This document shows positions 1-11,430 of a DNA stretch of 64,000 nucleotides, piece after piece. Source of the stretch: Pseudopyrenochaeta lycopersici (lineage: Eukaryota > Ascomycota > Dothideomycetes > Pleosporales > Pseudopyrenochaetaceae); assembly GCA_003313425.1 (NCBI GenBank), contig NHZP01000002.1:1178001-1242000 (forward strand). The letters are read 5' to 3'. A model generated the notes under the pieces. That model was given only the letters and a program-made list of their open reading frames with translations. It ran no database searches and had not been told where the DNA came from. The translations under genes were made by a program, and so were the position numbers. The stretch's first letter is position 1. The number at the start of each line of letters is the position of its first letter.

Positions 1-1817
1 CTCGAAGTCCCGATTTGCAAACTTGTGCTTCGCCATCTCAATACCTCTTCTTGCCAAAGTGGATTTACTTTCAAATCCCAGGCTTCTTGTTTCAATGGTG
101 CTGTTAGCCAAAAGCGCCGCGGCCGACTCCAAAGCGACTTCATATGCCCGCTGGTTAGGCTCGCACACCTTGCCAACCTCTGGCAACGTGCCATCGTTGA
201 AATAGTCATGGATGGCTTTGATTGTGCAATTTGAAGGATGGTTCATCAGTCCATGTCCATGTCCGGTGTGTTCCAACAACCGACTGCCCTTGAAATTCGC
301 TGAAGCTTCCCAGGCGCCGCTCAAAGGTGTGATAGGATCATACGCGCTATTTACCAGAAGTAGTGGAAAGCTTGTATTGATAGCGGTGAATGGCCCTTGA
401 TATTTTTCTGCGGCATCGAATTTCCACTGCGCACAAGGCCAGGTCTGCGGTGCAAACACGTCAGACCAAGAGCCTTGAGCGGCTTGTGCTCGGACAACGG
501 AGTATAAGTCCTCCGGTTTGTCGGCGCGGAAGGACGAATCTGAACATGCGATGGCGTGGAAAGAGTTCTGGCCCAGGTTCCAAGGTAATTCGGGTGTGGT
601 CGCGTTATCGGACGGTGTCGATGGGGGTGGTTGAAGCCAACTATCCCAGTCCCGTTTGAGTGCCCCGTCGATGAGTGAAAGCAGGCTTATGTATTGTTCC
701 GGTCGGTAAAGGTACACCAGCATCCAGTATTTCAACTCTTGGTACAAAGTAATACCACCAGGCTGCCACCATGGTTGCGACACCGGTTGATACCACTCTG
801 GAATAATGACAGGATCATCAAGGAGCTCTTGGAAGACCTTTGCCAGCTCATTATGCAAATCTTTGGGCGTCGTATCAGGTCCGGTATAGTTTGCCAATGG
901 ACAAACCGCCGGTCCCGCATCCACGCATTCTTTAAAGAAGTTTAGGAGCGCAACTTCGGTATCTCGATTAGCTGTCAACCATTGCCCAGAAAAGTAATCG
1001 TCAAATCTCACGACACTGTCGAGCAGGATTCGGCCAACACGATCGGGAAACATAGAAGCGAAGGTTTGGCCTAGAATACTGCTGTAAGATCTGCCCCAGA
1101 ATCTTAGGAGGCCATCTTCATTCAGGGCGTCAACAATTTTAAGCAAGTCACGGGCCACGAAGGGAGTACCCAGATAGCGCGCGATGTCTGAGTTGCCCTC
1201 AGTATCGGCACAGGACTGGACAAAAAGGCCTGCATCATCCCAAGCCTTTGACTTGAGAATCGAGTACATGTCGGTTTGCGGGACTGTGAAGTTGGTGTCG
1301 CGGCGAGTGAGTGCAGTGGCCGTGTTGTTCGATTGAAGGCAGGCGAAGGGCATAGTTCGTCCAGTGCCACTGCGATCATCAGCGTTCAGTCCCCAAAGGC
1401 ACGAAAAATTTAGTAGGCTTACCGTGCATCAAGCCCTACCACATCGAAGTGGCCACCAAAAACGTCGCGATACATGGGTCCTTTTTTCGAAATCTCTTCT
1501 ACACCACTCGCTCCAGGACCTCCAGGGTTCATGATGATGCTCCCCTTGAAGGGCTCCTTCGTAGCTTCCACCTTAACTAATTGGAGGTCGATAGTTTTAC
1601 CGCTCTCGATGTTTGTATAGTCAAGGGGCACTTGGAGGTTTGCGCAGAGAAGTGGTACACCATGAGCAGCTATGATCTTCTGGTGGCTGGTTGGAAAGTC
1701 GAGATCGCATGGTGTCCATTTGAGCGACGTCGCATTGCGGCCTTGAGTGGTTTCGGTGGGGTATGATAGACCAAATTTAGAAAGAAGGAGGGCAACTGTA
1801 GCTTTAGGAAACATCAT
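1..1817 (-). CDS. Secreted TAP-like alpha/beta hydrolase (peptidase S33 family), 3' end outside window
   Basis: Exon 1 is 1817-1423 and exon 2 is 1369-1, joined by a 53-nt intron (1422-1370, GTAAGC..CGCAG). The frame is open to the window edge, so the C-terminus is missing. The chosen start is the first ATG of an ATG-ATG pair, followed by a hydrophobic signal-like segment. The oxyanion-region motif NPGGPGASG, the GLDARGTGR strand, a nucleophile-elbow region FWGRSYSS, the acid loop NSAYDPITP and the histidine motif GHGHG are all present in family order. This supports a fungal tripeptidyl-aminopeptidase-like hydrolase, probably extracellular and releasing peptides from protein N-termini; substrate is inferred from family only. 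The elbow reads G-x-S-x-S rather than the usual G-x-S-x-G. Confidence 0.85.
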
Positions 1818-3184
1818 CTTGATGGAAACAAGAAACAAAAAACTCTAGTGGTGATAATGAAGTGCATGATCAGGGACTTTCAGAACACCTTTATAAAGAT
1901 ATTGAGGTGGAGAAACTACACAGCCGCTGACATCAACCTCGCGATATGCCAACTACATGACCTAGCAGTCAGCTTTGTTGTCTATGTAAAGAATTTCTTG
2001 GCCTGATGATTGTCCCAATGCGGTATAGTGCACGATGTTCATACGGTGGCGGTGCGGATCCCGGATCATTTCGCCAAGTCGCAGGACTACCACCTGATTG
2101 GTTCTTATTGTTTAATGAGGCTTGTGTATTACTTGGAATAGAGCTTTTACTCCAAGCGGTTGTATTTATGCATGCAGACGGGACTACCGAAAAGCCCCCT
2201 CATCTCCGGTCTTAGTCAGACCAGATGTGTGCCAGAATCGGTATAGCAGGAGACCGGCCAATGTGTGACTATAGGATCAACAAAACATCGACGAGGCGCA
2301 GTTCGAGGCGATCTTCGAAATTTACAACACCATAGTCGATCATCTTCCTCGTAGGATATCTTCATCTACGTTGGTGGTTCAGTGCCACCATGGCCCTGGT
2401 TGTGCTAGCTCTCTTGCGCCACCACTTTCGTTTCTCCGCTCAATTCTTCAATCGGCACCCATGTTTTACATGCTCCTAGTCATTTATTTCTTTACAAGGC
2501 CACATTCTCCCTTGGATGAAGTACATCACCTAAGGGCCCTCCACAAAGGCATACAAATCAATGCCCTTCATCCTGCTCGCAGCTGCCGGAAGGGTACTTC
2601 TCAATGCAATTCGGAAAACCTATATTTCTGCCATTGAGGAGAATACTTTTGAACTCGGTAAGCGAACATGATCGATGGTCATCGTTCTTGGCCTGGTCGT
2701 AGTAGTTTGCCAACAAGACCCAGATCTCTAACCAAATCTCGCCCAAAGCAGAATTGTTCGTCAGGGAATAATAGCTTCAACGCGCCACCCAGCCGCCAAT
2801 GTCGAATATCGGGAGGGCTGTACAAAATCATCAACCAACTGCTGTTCATCAATACTTGCGCTTTGAGGTCTTGCCGAGGTTGCCTGAGATGCTCGTAAGC
2901 ATACGCTGATAGGCCTTGCGACCTACAAAAAGCTGAGAAAATTATGAGTTCGGGTCCATCGAAGAATACCGTAAAATCGAGAAGGCGCGGGATAAGCCCC
3001 GTTGATTGACATTACAATACTCCGTAAGACGAGTGGGAAGTACGATAACGCACTCGCAAGAAGTTGCACAGTGCAAATCATATCTCAACCGAGTCTTCAC
3101 TCGAGGCCTTCTCGGCGCAACGAAAGTACCAGGACAAATCTTATGACACTGGTTAGTGCTACTTAGGAACAAGGGTAGTTGAAT
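1818..3184. other. Intergenic region, no supported gene
   Basis: No open frame here shows a credible start, splice pattern or recognisable motif. A short open stretch around 2371-2637 begins with TTG and has no protein-like composition. It probably holds the promoter of the S33 hydrolase on its left side and the downstream region of the DUF2293 gene on its right. Confidence 0.4.
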
Positions 3185-3736
3185 TTAATCCACACCTTCT
3201 GTAAAACCCCACACCCGTAGGACATCCTCGATTTTCCTCCTTGTAAGCTTTCTTGCATAGTCTCTCCCTTTTCCATCCTTCAGCAGGGCATCATACTCAG
3301 TGTGCTTATGTCGGACATGGGCAATGACTGCTAGCAAGACTTTCCTCGACAGTGGGATCGAGCTTGTCCTCCCCACTCTGCGTGAGAACTTTTTGAACCC
3401 ATGCCTGAGCACTAGGTCTTTCTCTTTCGCTGGAATTTTTGGAAATTGATTGACTATCTCAGTAGCGGCTTTTGCTATGTCTGCGGTGTCACGCTTTTCC
3501 GTTGCAGCAAGTCGTGATGGTAGAGTCCGTTTGGCCTGAGAATGAACCTGATGGAGAATTTGAGTAGGAGCTCGTAAACCGACTTGCCTCTTTTTGTCAA
3601 CAACAACGTAAAGTGGCTTGCCTGCTTCGTGAGTGAGCTTTCGGGCATGGAGCGTCTTGTAGCGGATGCCCTTAGGCAGGAAGCCATAGCCTTTCGGCAT
3701 TGGTGCACTGGCGGGAACTGTAATTTCGCGAATCAT
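3185..3736 (-). CDS. DUF2293 domain protein
   Basis: Single-exon frame of 183 residues starting at an ATG. The sequence follows the DUF2293 pattern of fungal proteins: an N-terminal MPKGYGFLPKG segment, a YVVVDKKRQVGLR strand, a long helical middle with ADIAKAATEIVNQFPKIP, then a basic RVGRTSSIPL segment and HVRHKHTEYDALL near the end. The function of the family is unknown. The protein is basic and may bind nucleic acid, which is inference. Family members are often longer at the N-terminus, so an upstream exon cannot be excluded; the bases just before the ATG (AATACAG) would also serve as an acceptor. Confidence 0.75.
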   Translation of the reverse strand: MIREITVPASAPMPKGYGFLPKGIRYKTLHARKLTHEAGKPLYVVVDKKRQVGLRAPTQILHQVHSQAKRTLPSRLAATEKRDTADIAKAATEIVNQFPKIPAKEKDLVLRHGFKKFSRRVGRTSSIPLSRKVLLAVIAHVRHKHTEYDALLKDGKGRDYARKLTRRKIEDVLRVWGFTEGVD

Positions 3737-4654
3737 ATCTGTATTTAGGCCTGTGTTGTGAGTGCTCGAAGAGTGCGCAGAGAGAGCTACAGCCTAAGCT
3801 ACTGTTATTGAGCAATCTGTTGCGAATGACATGCAGCAAGAAGGATGTGTCGCGAGCTGTTAGCCATTGAAGACCATGATTAATACTTTGTATTTGCAAT
3901 CAAAATTGTCTATGAGTGTGCGTGGAAGGGAGCGACAAAGGGTTGTGGAAGGTGTTGTTGACCCGGAAACACGGAGCAAATGACACCGTTATCCACACGT
4001 AGTCGGCGAAAACTGACCGACATGCACTTCCCTATTTGGCTAGCGCCGCATTGCTATTTATGACCAAAAGAACGTCCGTGTCCCACACTGCTCTGCCTTC
4101 GACCAGGCTGCAACGCCACACCACGTCACCAAAATCTACAGAAGAGGTTGACACACCAATAATATACAGATATGATCTTCAATCTTCAAAAGCAGCTTTT
4201 AATCTTGCGTATGTAATTTGGACCATTGAGAGAAATAATTGAAAAAGAGATAGCTAGCTAGTGTCTTCCAGTGGCTGCGAGAACAAAGGAAGATCTTATG
4301 ATACATCGCCATCATCCCTTCCGTCAACCTAGTATGGACTTGTGCATTTCAGCAGATCTAACCACGATCAGACCATGCTGTCAAACTTCGCGTCGCTTCA
4401 CTTCGCAGTGGTAAAACTCAACTTGAGATAGCACGTCAATTGCGCAAAGGGATTGATCGTAAATGAAGCGTATCAGAGCTAGCTAAAACGCGTTGTCCAC
4501 AACCTTCATGTCACACCCCTAAAGATAGAATCTGAGCGCAAGTCCTTCTTTTAATAATTGTTTGTTCATGTCATGGCTTCCAACATGGACGCACTTCTGG
4601 CATAGACCATGCTTGCTAAGGCAAAGTGGTAGGGCCACCAGGAGCAGCTGTAAG
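3737..4654. other. Intergenic region, no supported gene
   Basis: Promoter side of the DUF2293 gene and downstream side of the DUF924 gene. No reading frame longer than about 70 codons looks like protein and no repeat was noticed. Confidence 0.4.
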
Positions 4655-5230
4655 CTACAGACTAGATACATGCTCTTTAAGAAACTCTTCCTCAGCCTTG
4701 TTGCTCTTTCGGCCCAAGAGCTCATTCCTGGTAGGGTATCTTCCAAATTGCTCCAGCTGCTGTATGTGCCTCTTTGAAGCTGCAATGCCGAGATCAACCC
4801 ATTTATGTTCCTCACTGCTAACACATCTCGGCTTCAAGGCTTCAAACAGACATCGTGCGGCGATCAATGAGATGAGGCTCTCCTGATTCATCAATGGCAT
4901 GTAGAAGGCTGATGCTTGAATGACAGTAACTTGCTTGTCGAAATCCCGCGCAATGGCTCTTGTAGCAATATCCCACGCCTTTGCATCGGCGCTGAAGGCT
5001 TCGGGCGAGCCGCGGAACAGATTGCGCGAGAACTGATCCAGCAAAGCGACGAGTGCAAGACTGCCTTCAGGGTACCCATTCCAATCATCTAGGTCGCCAC
5101 GGCGGGCCTTTATGACAAGATCGCCGAACTCAGACTTTAACTGGGCATCGAGTCCCTCTGGAGCAATAATCCACTCCATCGGAGGACGGTGAAACCAAAA
5201 TGCCATGATGCGCTCAACGTGCGAATCCAT
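4655..5230 (-). CDS. DUF924 family protein
   Basis: Intronless frame of 191 residues from ATG 5230. The frame is open further upstream to 5326, but the upstream residues look like untranslated leader and the domain begins at MDSHVERIMAFWF. DUF924 hallmarks are present in order: FWF near the N-terminus, the LALVALLDQFSRNLFRG segment, the helix with FYMPLMNQES and the C-terminal FGRYPTRNELLGR loop. Members are predicted all-helical TPR-like proteins of unknown function, common in bacteria and fungi. Length matches the family (about 180-200 residues). No intron and no close neighbour on the same strand. Confidence 0.85.
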   Translation of the reverse strand: MDSHVERIMAFWFHRPPMEWIIAPEGLDAQLKSEFGDLVIKARRGDLDDWNGYPEGSLALVALLDQFSRNLFRGSPEAFSADAKAWDIATRAIARDFDKQVTVIQASAFYMPLMNQESLISLIAARCLFEALKPRCVSSEEHKWVDLGIAASKRHIQQLEQFGRYPTRNELLGRKSNKAEEEFLKEHVSSL

Positions 5231-6833
5231 GATGAACAAGTTTGATGCTGTACGAGTTGGCGATGCGATTGCTATAGTCCTGAGGAGCTGCGGTCTATCA
5301 GCTGGTCTATCAGAATAATCTCGCATGCGGCGTCAACTCACTTTGATGGCTGGGTACCGCATAAACATACGCAATGTAAGTCAGCACAAAGTGAGGTTTA
5401 AGATGAGGTCGAAAGCAGAGATTACGGAGTTTAATGGTTATGCAAGTGCGGCAAAGCAACGGATTGTTTTAGTGGCTACCAGGGCCGTACAAATAAGGTT
5501 GAATGGCTCCAATCCCGCTACTAGGGAGGCTGGTACATTTGCTGAGTGGCTGATCTTCTGACACACTTGAGCGCAGTAGTGCTTACCCGCTTCAGTCCTT
5601 CAGCGACATGATGGAATTCAACCTACATGACTTTCAGGGCTTGAAACCCATTTCGAATCTCTTCTCAAATACGCCAAATCATTAAAATGAGCGAGGTCGT
5701 TCTCCCCACATAATTGACAATCAAGCGCACCAATCGAAGGATGCTGTTCTTGCTGAATTGCCTTGCAGCAGAGTCTGAGTTTGCAATCTGGAGAGTTTAT
5801 GAAAGACACTTCGGTGAAATAATTTATTTACATCTGTTTCAGACATAATGACGGCTACGGCTTTAGCGATAGCATCGCATCATTCAAGTCGAGCTCGCTC
5901 CTCTTGAAGTCCGCTCAATTCAAACCTAGCCGTAGATTTTAATAGTCAGCTACATATCACCATTTGGCCAACATAAAAGCTCAGTAAGCTAGAATGTCAA
6001 GTCGTCGGATCACAGTGCACATAACAACACTCGGCTTCATGTGGAAGAGTTGTCGAAAAGGACTATTGAGACTTTTGTGGCACAACTATCTCTATATCGC
6101 GAAGCTGGTTCATTCTTGCTACTTAATTCGTCGGTATTATATTGAAAAATAAAGTTCATAGTATGAGTCTTGTCTCATACAGGCCGCTACACAAAAGCTC
6201 AGGCAGATGGAACATCTACGGTACTCATTGAAAGACCTTGGGGAAGCTTTTGAAATACCGATGAGAATGTGGATCAATTTCGATGGGACTCGCGCTTGAC
6301 TGACTTGCGCAGGGGACTGATAACTAAGACACATTACAGTCAGCGCTCAGGTTCAGAAGGAGGAGCGGAAGCGGATTTTGGTGGGATCTCTTTCAGGGTA
6401 AGTGCCTACCGCTTGCCCTTTTGAGCGACGCCACGTGAGAACGCGTTTTTCTAATCGGGCCCCCATTTCGCGCTGTACTCACTACCATCTTGCGCATCAC
6501 CATTCTTTGGTCTTTGCGTTCAGGGTCTTATAGAGTATTGCTCTAGTAACTATTCATAACCCATGGAGGATGGCTTTTCCCGTAATCACGGATCTTTCGG
6601 CACTTAGGCGCTTACGTCGGCGTAAAGAAGCGTTAGACCCACCGCCGCGCACCAATCCTGAACGCGGCGGAGGCTCGACAAGTTCCATATCATCCCCTAG
6701 TCGCGCAGGATGACGCCGCCTCAGTGGCACAATATAAATATCCTCAGCCACACCTCAGGTTTCGTCGATCGCACTCGCAGAGCCTCATCACGCAACTGGA
6801 CTCCTCCACGACGCTACAGAGCCCAATCTGGAT
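5231..6833. other. Intergenic region with TATA-like site of the anoctamin gene
   Basis: Divergent promoter space between DUF924 (left) and the anoctamin gene (right). A TATAAATA box lies at 6733-6740, about 100 bp before the anoctamin start. A minus-strand stretch near 5618-5809 reads like protein, with two CxxC-like pairs, but has no ATG and no convincing splice partner, so it is not called as a gene. Confidence 0.4.
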
Positions 6834-9167
6834 ATGCAAATCAAGCCTTTAAGCAGAGCAGACACGACTCTCAGCGACGACACGTATCTTGCAAATATCA
6901 CATATAATGACAAGTATGTCGTAGTATACGACTTTAGCGGCGATGGTTCGTGAACTACCCAGGTTTCCTGGCAAGCTGAAGCTCACGGTTGTCAGATAGC
7001 GAGACTGCGATCACGGAATTTACCACACTACTTGAGGACCTTCATTCTGCAGGACTGAACACCGAGGTTCGACCGGGCTACGATCAATCCCTTCTGGTAT
7101 TCGTGCAAGCGCCGAGAGAAATACTCAGTACCACCGTGTATAGTTCACGGTATGTGTTTGAACCTGTGCATTTCTGTTCTCGACGACTTGCTAACCTATC
7201 ATGAAGTGTCAAAGACTGGCTTTATGGCATAGTCAAACACCATCCCAACAAGGCGGGATCTGGTTCTGTTTCCGCTTCCTTCGAAGCCGAGGACTTGCTG
7301 TCCATGTACCATCTCGTCAATTGGCGAAAAGAGTTGGGAGGTGCAGGTATAACGCCAGAGTTTGGCAAATGGAAAAACGTTACGGCCATCTTCCCTCTAC
7401 ACAACCAACCCAAAAATCGGGAGCTGCTCGCCCATCTCAGCAAACGTATCTTTCTAAGCCCCGAAGACCTTGATCAAGTTCGCAATCTCTGGGGCGCCAA
7501 GATCGCTTTCTATTTTGCCTTCATCCAGACCTACTTCCGCTCCCTTGCGTTTCCATGTGTTGCGGGTATATTCGCATGGGCATTCCTCCCCAAATACTCG
7601 CTACTATTTGCTCTAGTGATCGGAATTTGGTGCACCGTCTTTTTGGAGTATTGGAAGATTAAGCAAATAGACCTTGCAATTCGGTGGAACGTTCGAGGTG
7701 TTGGGGAGCTTAAGGTCAACCGACCACAGTTCTTCTTCGAGAAGAAATTCATCGACTCTGCGGGCAGAGTCAGGCACTACTTCCCTCGCTGGAAACGTAT
7801 TATGCGACAGCTTTTCGTTGTTCCGTTCATGCTCTTCAACACTCTGTTCCTTGGACTGCTCATCACCCTTGTTTTCACAATTGAGACATTCGTAAGCGAA
7901 GCGTATGAAGGGCCTTACAAGTTCTATTTAGTAAGCTCTTGTTTTTCACCCAGTGGATATACACCCAGATGTTAACAATTCCTAGGAATATCTCCCCACG
8001 GTACTTCTCGGGGTTTTTCTCCCTTATGTCACGAGCTTTCTCGAAGACATCGGCACCGCTATGACGGAGTACGAAAATCATCGAACCGCGGATCATCATG
8101 AAATGTCTCTTACACAGAAGATATTTATCCTCAACTCCATCACAAATTATCTTCCTATTTTCCTTACGGCATTCGTTTATGTTCCTTTCGGCAACCATGT
8201 CGTACCAGTTCTGCAGCACATCATTGATGCAACGCTAGGAGGAAAAGGCCGAGGCAAGGTTGTGTTCACGGCTGACCCAGACCGATTACGCAATGAAGTG
8301 ATAGCACTTACATTAACCGGACAAATTTCGAGCGCTCTGGAAGAGCTAGCTTTTCCGTGGCTCAAGACGCAGATCAAGCAATGGTGGCGTGACCGACAGG
8401 CTTCGCAAGCGCACATGCGCGGAGAGTCGACCTTCAACACGCCCGCCGACAACCCCTCTGAAGCCCGCTTTCTGCGACGAGCGAGGAAGCAAGCACTTCG
8501 GCCAGCGTACAACGTCCAGGACGATATTGCCGAAATGGTTATTCAGTTTGGTTATCTTGCCTTGTTCAGCCCAGTCTGGCCACTGGTACCGATAGGCTTT
8601 TTCATCAACAACTGGTTTGAGCTACGCTCCGACTTTCTCAAAATCTGCGTCGAGTACCAAAGGCCAGCATCAGTTCGTAGTGATGGCATAGGGCCGTGGG
8701 TGGGGAGCCTAGAATGCCTTACTTGGCTGGGCAGCATTAGCAGTGCTGCTATTGTGCACCTATTTGGCAGTGAAAGGTTTATCAGTCACTACCTAGGTCT
8801 GAGCACCTGGGCCAGTCTCCCTATTACTATTCTCGTATCCGAACATATTTTCATGGGATTCAGAGCGGCTGTCAGGTTCGCTTTGTCAAGAATCGGCTCT
8901 GAACAAACCAGGAAAGAAAGGGCCGAGCGTTATGCCGAGAGGAAGAAGCACCTCGACGAAATGGAGGCCAAGGCTGGGAAATCAGGGTATCTGGATGTTG
9001 CTGAGCGAGAAAGAAGGAAGAGCATCAGAATCAACGCAGCTGATCTGTTCTGGACCAGTCAGGCTGAAGAGGGAGCGAGTGAGAAAGCGGGCATTGACAT
9101 CATTAAAGCTGCGAAATCTGCGCAAGACGAGGAGAAGAATGTAGGGACGAATAACAAGATCGACTAG
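6834..9167 (+). CDS. Anoctamin (TMEM16)/Ist2-like membrane protein
   Basis: Four exons give 723 residues: 6834-6945, 6996-7149, 7207-7930 and 7986-9167. The N-terminal cytosolic region (KYVVVYDFS, then LLVFVQAP and YSSRVKDWLYG) is followed by the anoctamin domain. That domain has many hydrophobic segments, including the FYFAFIQTYFRSLAFP region, the LGVFLPYVTSFLEDIG region and FGYLALFSPVWPLVPIGFFINNWFELR near the C-terminal half. Fungal homologues (yeast Ist2, Aspergillus anoctamins) act as ER-plasma membrane tethers or lipid scramblases; which role applies here is inference. The C-terminus is a charged coiled tail (ERYAERKKHLDEME). Intron 1 has a GTTCGT donor; introns 2 and 3 have GTATGT and GTAAGC. 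The gene is convergent with the xylanase, 134 bp apart. Confidence 0.92.
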
Positions 9168-9301
9168 GATATTTCATAGACTTAATAGGAATGGGCCGAG
9201 GTTGGCTTGCATGAGGCGTCGTCGTTTGATATATGTACAGCAACTTGCGTCATCCAACTATATACAAAGAAGCCATTTGCGCTCGGCTTGCAATTGCGCA
9301 A

Positions 9302-10399
9302 CTACTGAAGAGCGGCGAGCACAGTGTTGTAAGCAGACTTAGCCTTGTAGCTAGAGTCAAACAGCAACGGGTTCCCAGATGGCCTCCAAGAATCACTGTC
9401 GCGAACTCCCCAGACGGTGATGCCGACGCAATTGGCCTGGTTCAAGCACGCCTTGACAACATTCGTCCAGTCCGAAGCCTGCGCGTTCTGAATGTCGACT
9501 TCAGTCAGCGCGCACTCGGGAGCGGCAGCGCAGAGAGCAGCCATGGCACCAGGCGCGTTGGCGCCCTGGCCTGACGTCAAGTGCCCCTGCGAGCCGATGC
9601 CGTCGATGGGTATGCCCTGGGAGATCCAAGTCTTGACATTCCTAGCCATGGCTTGCGTCTTAGCATACGACGCGGTGTCGAGACTATACAAGCACTGTTA
9701 GAATCCTGCTCTGGCAGCCAACAAGGTGCGTTCGGCTTACTTGTAATCGTTGATATACAGTTTTGCATTTGGATCCGCCTTCCGCGCTGCCTCAAACGAG
9801 ATGCGGACAAAGTCCTGGCCGAGGACATTGTAAAACACGCTGGAGCGAAAGTTTCCGTTTTCCTCGAAGATCTCGTTGAGCACGTCCCAGGCGTAGATTT
9901 GGCCCTTCCAGCGCGTCATCAGGGTGGTGACGTGGTTCTGGATGACGGTGGTCAAAGTCGCTTTGTCCCTGATTTGCGAGACCCAGCCAGGTAGTTGGGA
10001 GTGCCATACGGTCGTGTGGCCGCGCAGCAGTTTCTTGTTGTCTGTAGCGAACTTGACGGTCTGGTCTGCCGTGTTGAAATTGAAGTTACCCCGGGACGTT
10101 TCTGTCTGATCCCATTTCATGCTGCCTTTGTCAGCCTTCGCTCCTTGAACTCATGAGGGCTTCATGGTTTACCTGTTCTCTGGAGTGATCTGACCAAAGT
10201 TGGCCTTGATAATTGCAGCGTTTGAACCAGCATTCAGGCGGTTGGGATCAGTGCAGGTACCAAAGTACTTTCTGCCCTTTGCAACCATAGCATCGTGTAT
10301 GCTCTGCGCAGCCTGGCGCTCATCCAACTCTGGCTCTGCAATTGGAGCAGCTGATACCAGCGCACTGGCGGACAGAAGGGCGACGAGAGAGAGCTTCAT
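9302..10399 (-). CDS. GH10 endo-1,4-beta-xylanase, secreted
   Basis: Three exons encode 329 residues: 10399-10173, 10121-9741 and 9683-9302, with introns of 51 and 57 nt. A signal peptide ([17 protein letters not shown]) is followed by a short pro-like segment ending ELDER and then the GH10 barrel. Visible hallmarks are ITPENSMKWD, the [10 protein letters not shown] strand, the acid/base glutamate in [20 protein letters not shown] and the nucleophile glutamate in [19 protein letters not shown] closes the active site. There is no cellulose-binding module. It should cleave internal xylan bonds in plant cell walls outside the hypha. Both introns interrupt conserved motifs in clean phase. A GGCTAA site lies about 190 bp upstream. 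Confidence 0.97.
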
Positions 10400-11430
10400 G
10401 GTGAGTATGAAAAATGGCTGATGACGAAAGTATTGGCGAAGATTGCCAACTTTTCTACGTCGAGTGACTTTTTTAACCTCCACTCATTTCCAGGCCTCCC
10501 CATATTACACGACGGCAACTTTCTATCGACTCTGATATCATCCATATGGAGCCGCAATCCATGCTTGAAAGACCCCTGTGTGGGGACCGTTAGCCATAGG
10601 GCAATTGCTAAGCGACTTCATCTACTGCCACAGGAAACAGGCTCCCCGGACCAGTACTTGTCATCGACCTTCCTATCAATCATCGACAGAAGGGTTCCCC
10701 GATAGGCTCGCCAATCTACTCGAAGCTTATTGTGTTCGGCTCTTGTGCTGCTTGGCAATTATGGGGTATCGTCTGGGTAAATAAATGCCTCAGAATAACC
10801 GATCCCTGCTCGATCAGGTGGACCACAACATGCCATCGCTATCACCAGTTTGATATTGAATGGGGTATGTAGCATGATCATCAAGCTTATAATGGGCTCA
10901 GATGGATATCAAAAGGGCTTACCATTGAGGTTTGATTCGTGGAGGAACTATATTGTGCAGCGATGTGGGTTCGACGGTTTCGAGAGACTTCAGCCGCTTT
11001 GAATGAATCTGGGGAGTGGGATCCGGGGAACGTCAGATCTTGCCGTCCTTCCATCCGGGGATGATGTACACACATTTTTCAATAAAGTGTTTATCTGACC
11101 CCTTGGCTTCGACATTCATGTGGGGGTGGTCCAATATTAGCAACAGAGAAAGATTTCTCGTAGACCCACACAGAGAAAGAAACCGGTGTCAGAAGTTCAT
11201 GATACGACAGCAAAAATAACTCGGCGTTGATTGAGAGGGGGTATATATACAACATTTTTGAGACGCTAAACTATACAAAGTGGAGGATCCAAGACGCCTT
11301 AACAAGATCCAGTCATCCATACTAACATATCGCCAGATTCCTATGCTTTGGCAATCGATTACAATTTACGCCTGGCCCCAGTTGCTATACAGTGTCATAT
11401 ACATGGCTCCAGGTGGCAGCTCTGGGCAGC
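10400..11430. other. Xylanase promoter region and intergenic space
   Basis: Upstream of the xylanase and downstream of the unknown gene at 11431-13056. The reverse strand carries GGCTAA (10590-10595) and CCGGGG (10644-10649), which resemble XlnR-type and CreA-type sites. I see no coding frame with protein-like character. Confidence 0.4.
10590..10595 (-). promoter_or_regulatory. Candidate XlnR/Xyr1 site upstream of the xylanase
   Basis: The reverse strand reads GGCTAA about 190 bp before the xylanase ATG. This is the core sequence known for the Aspergillus xylanolytic activator XlnR. A six-base match occurs often by chance, so the assignment rests mainly on its position in a xylanase promoter. 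Confidence 0.35.

Noticed and set aside
2006..2637. Two short plus-strand frames upstream of the DUF2293 gene
   Set aside because: One begins with TTG and neither shows motif, signal peptide or splice structure.
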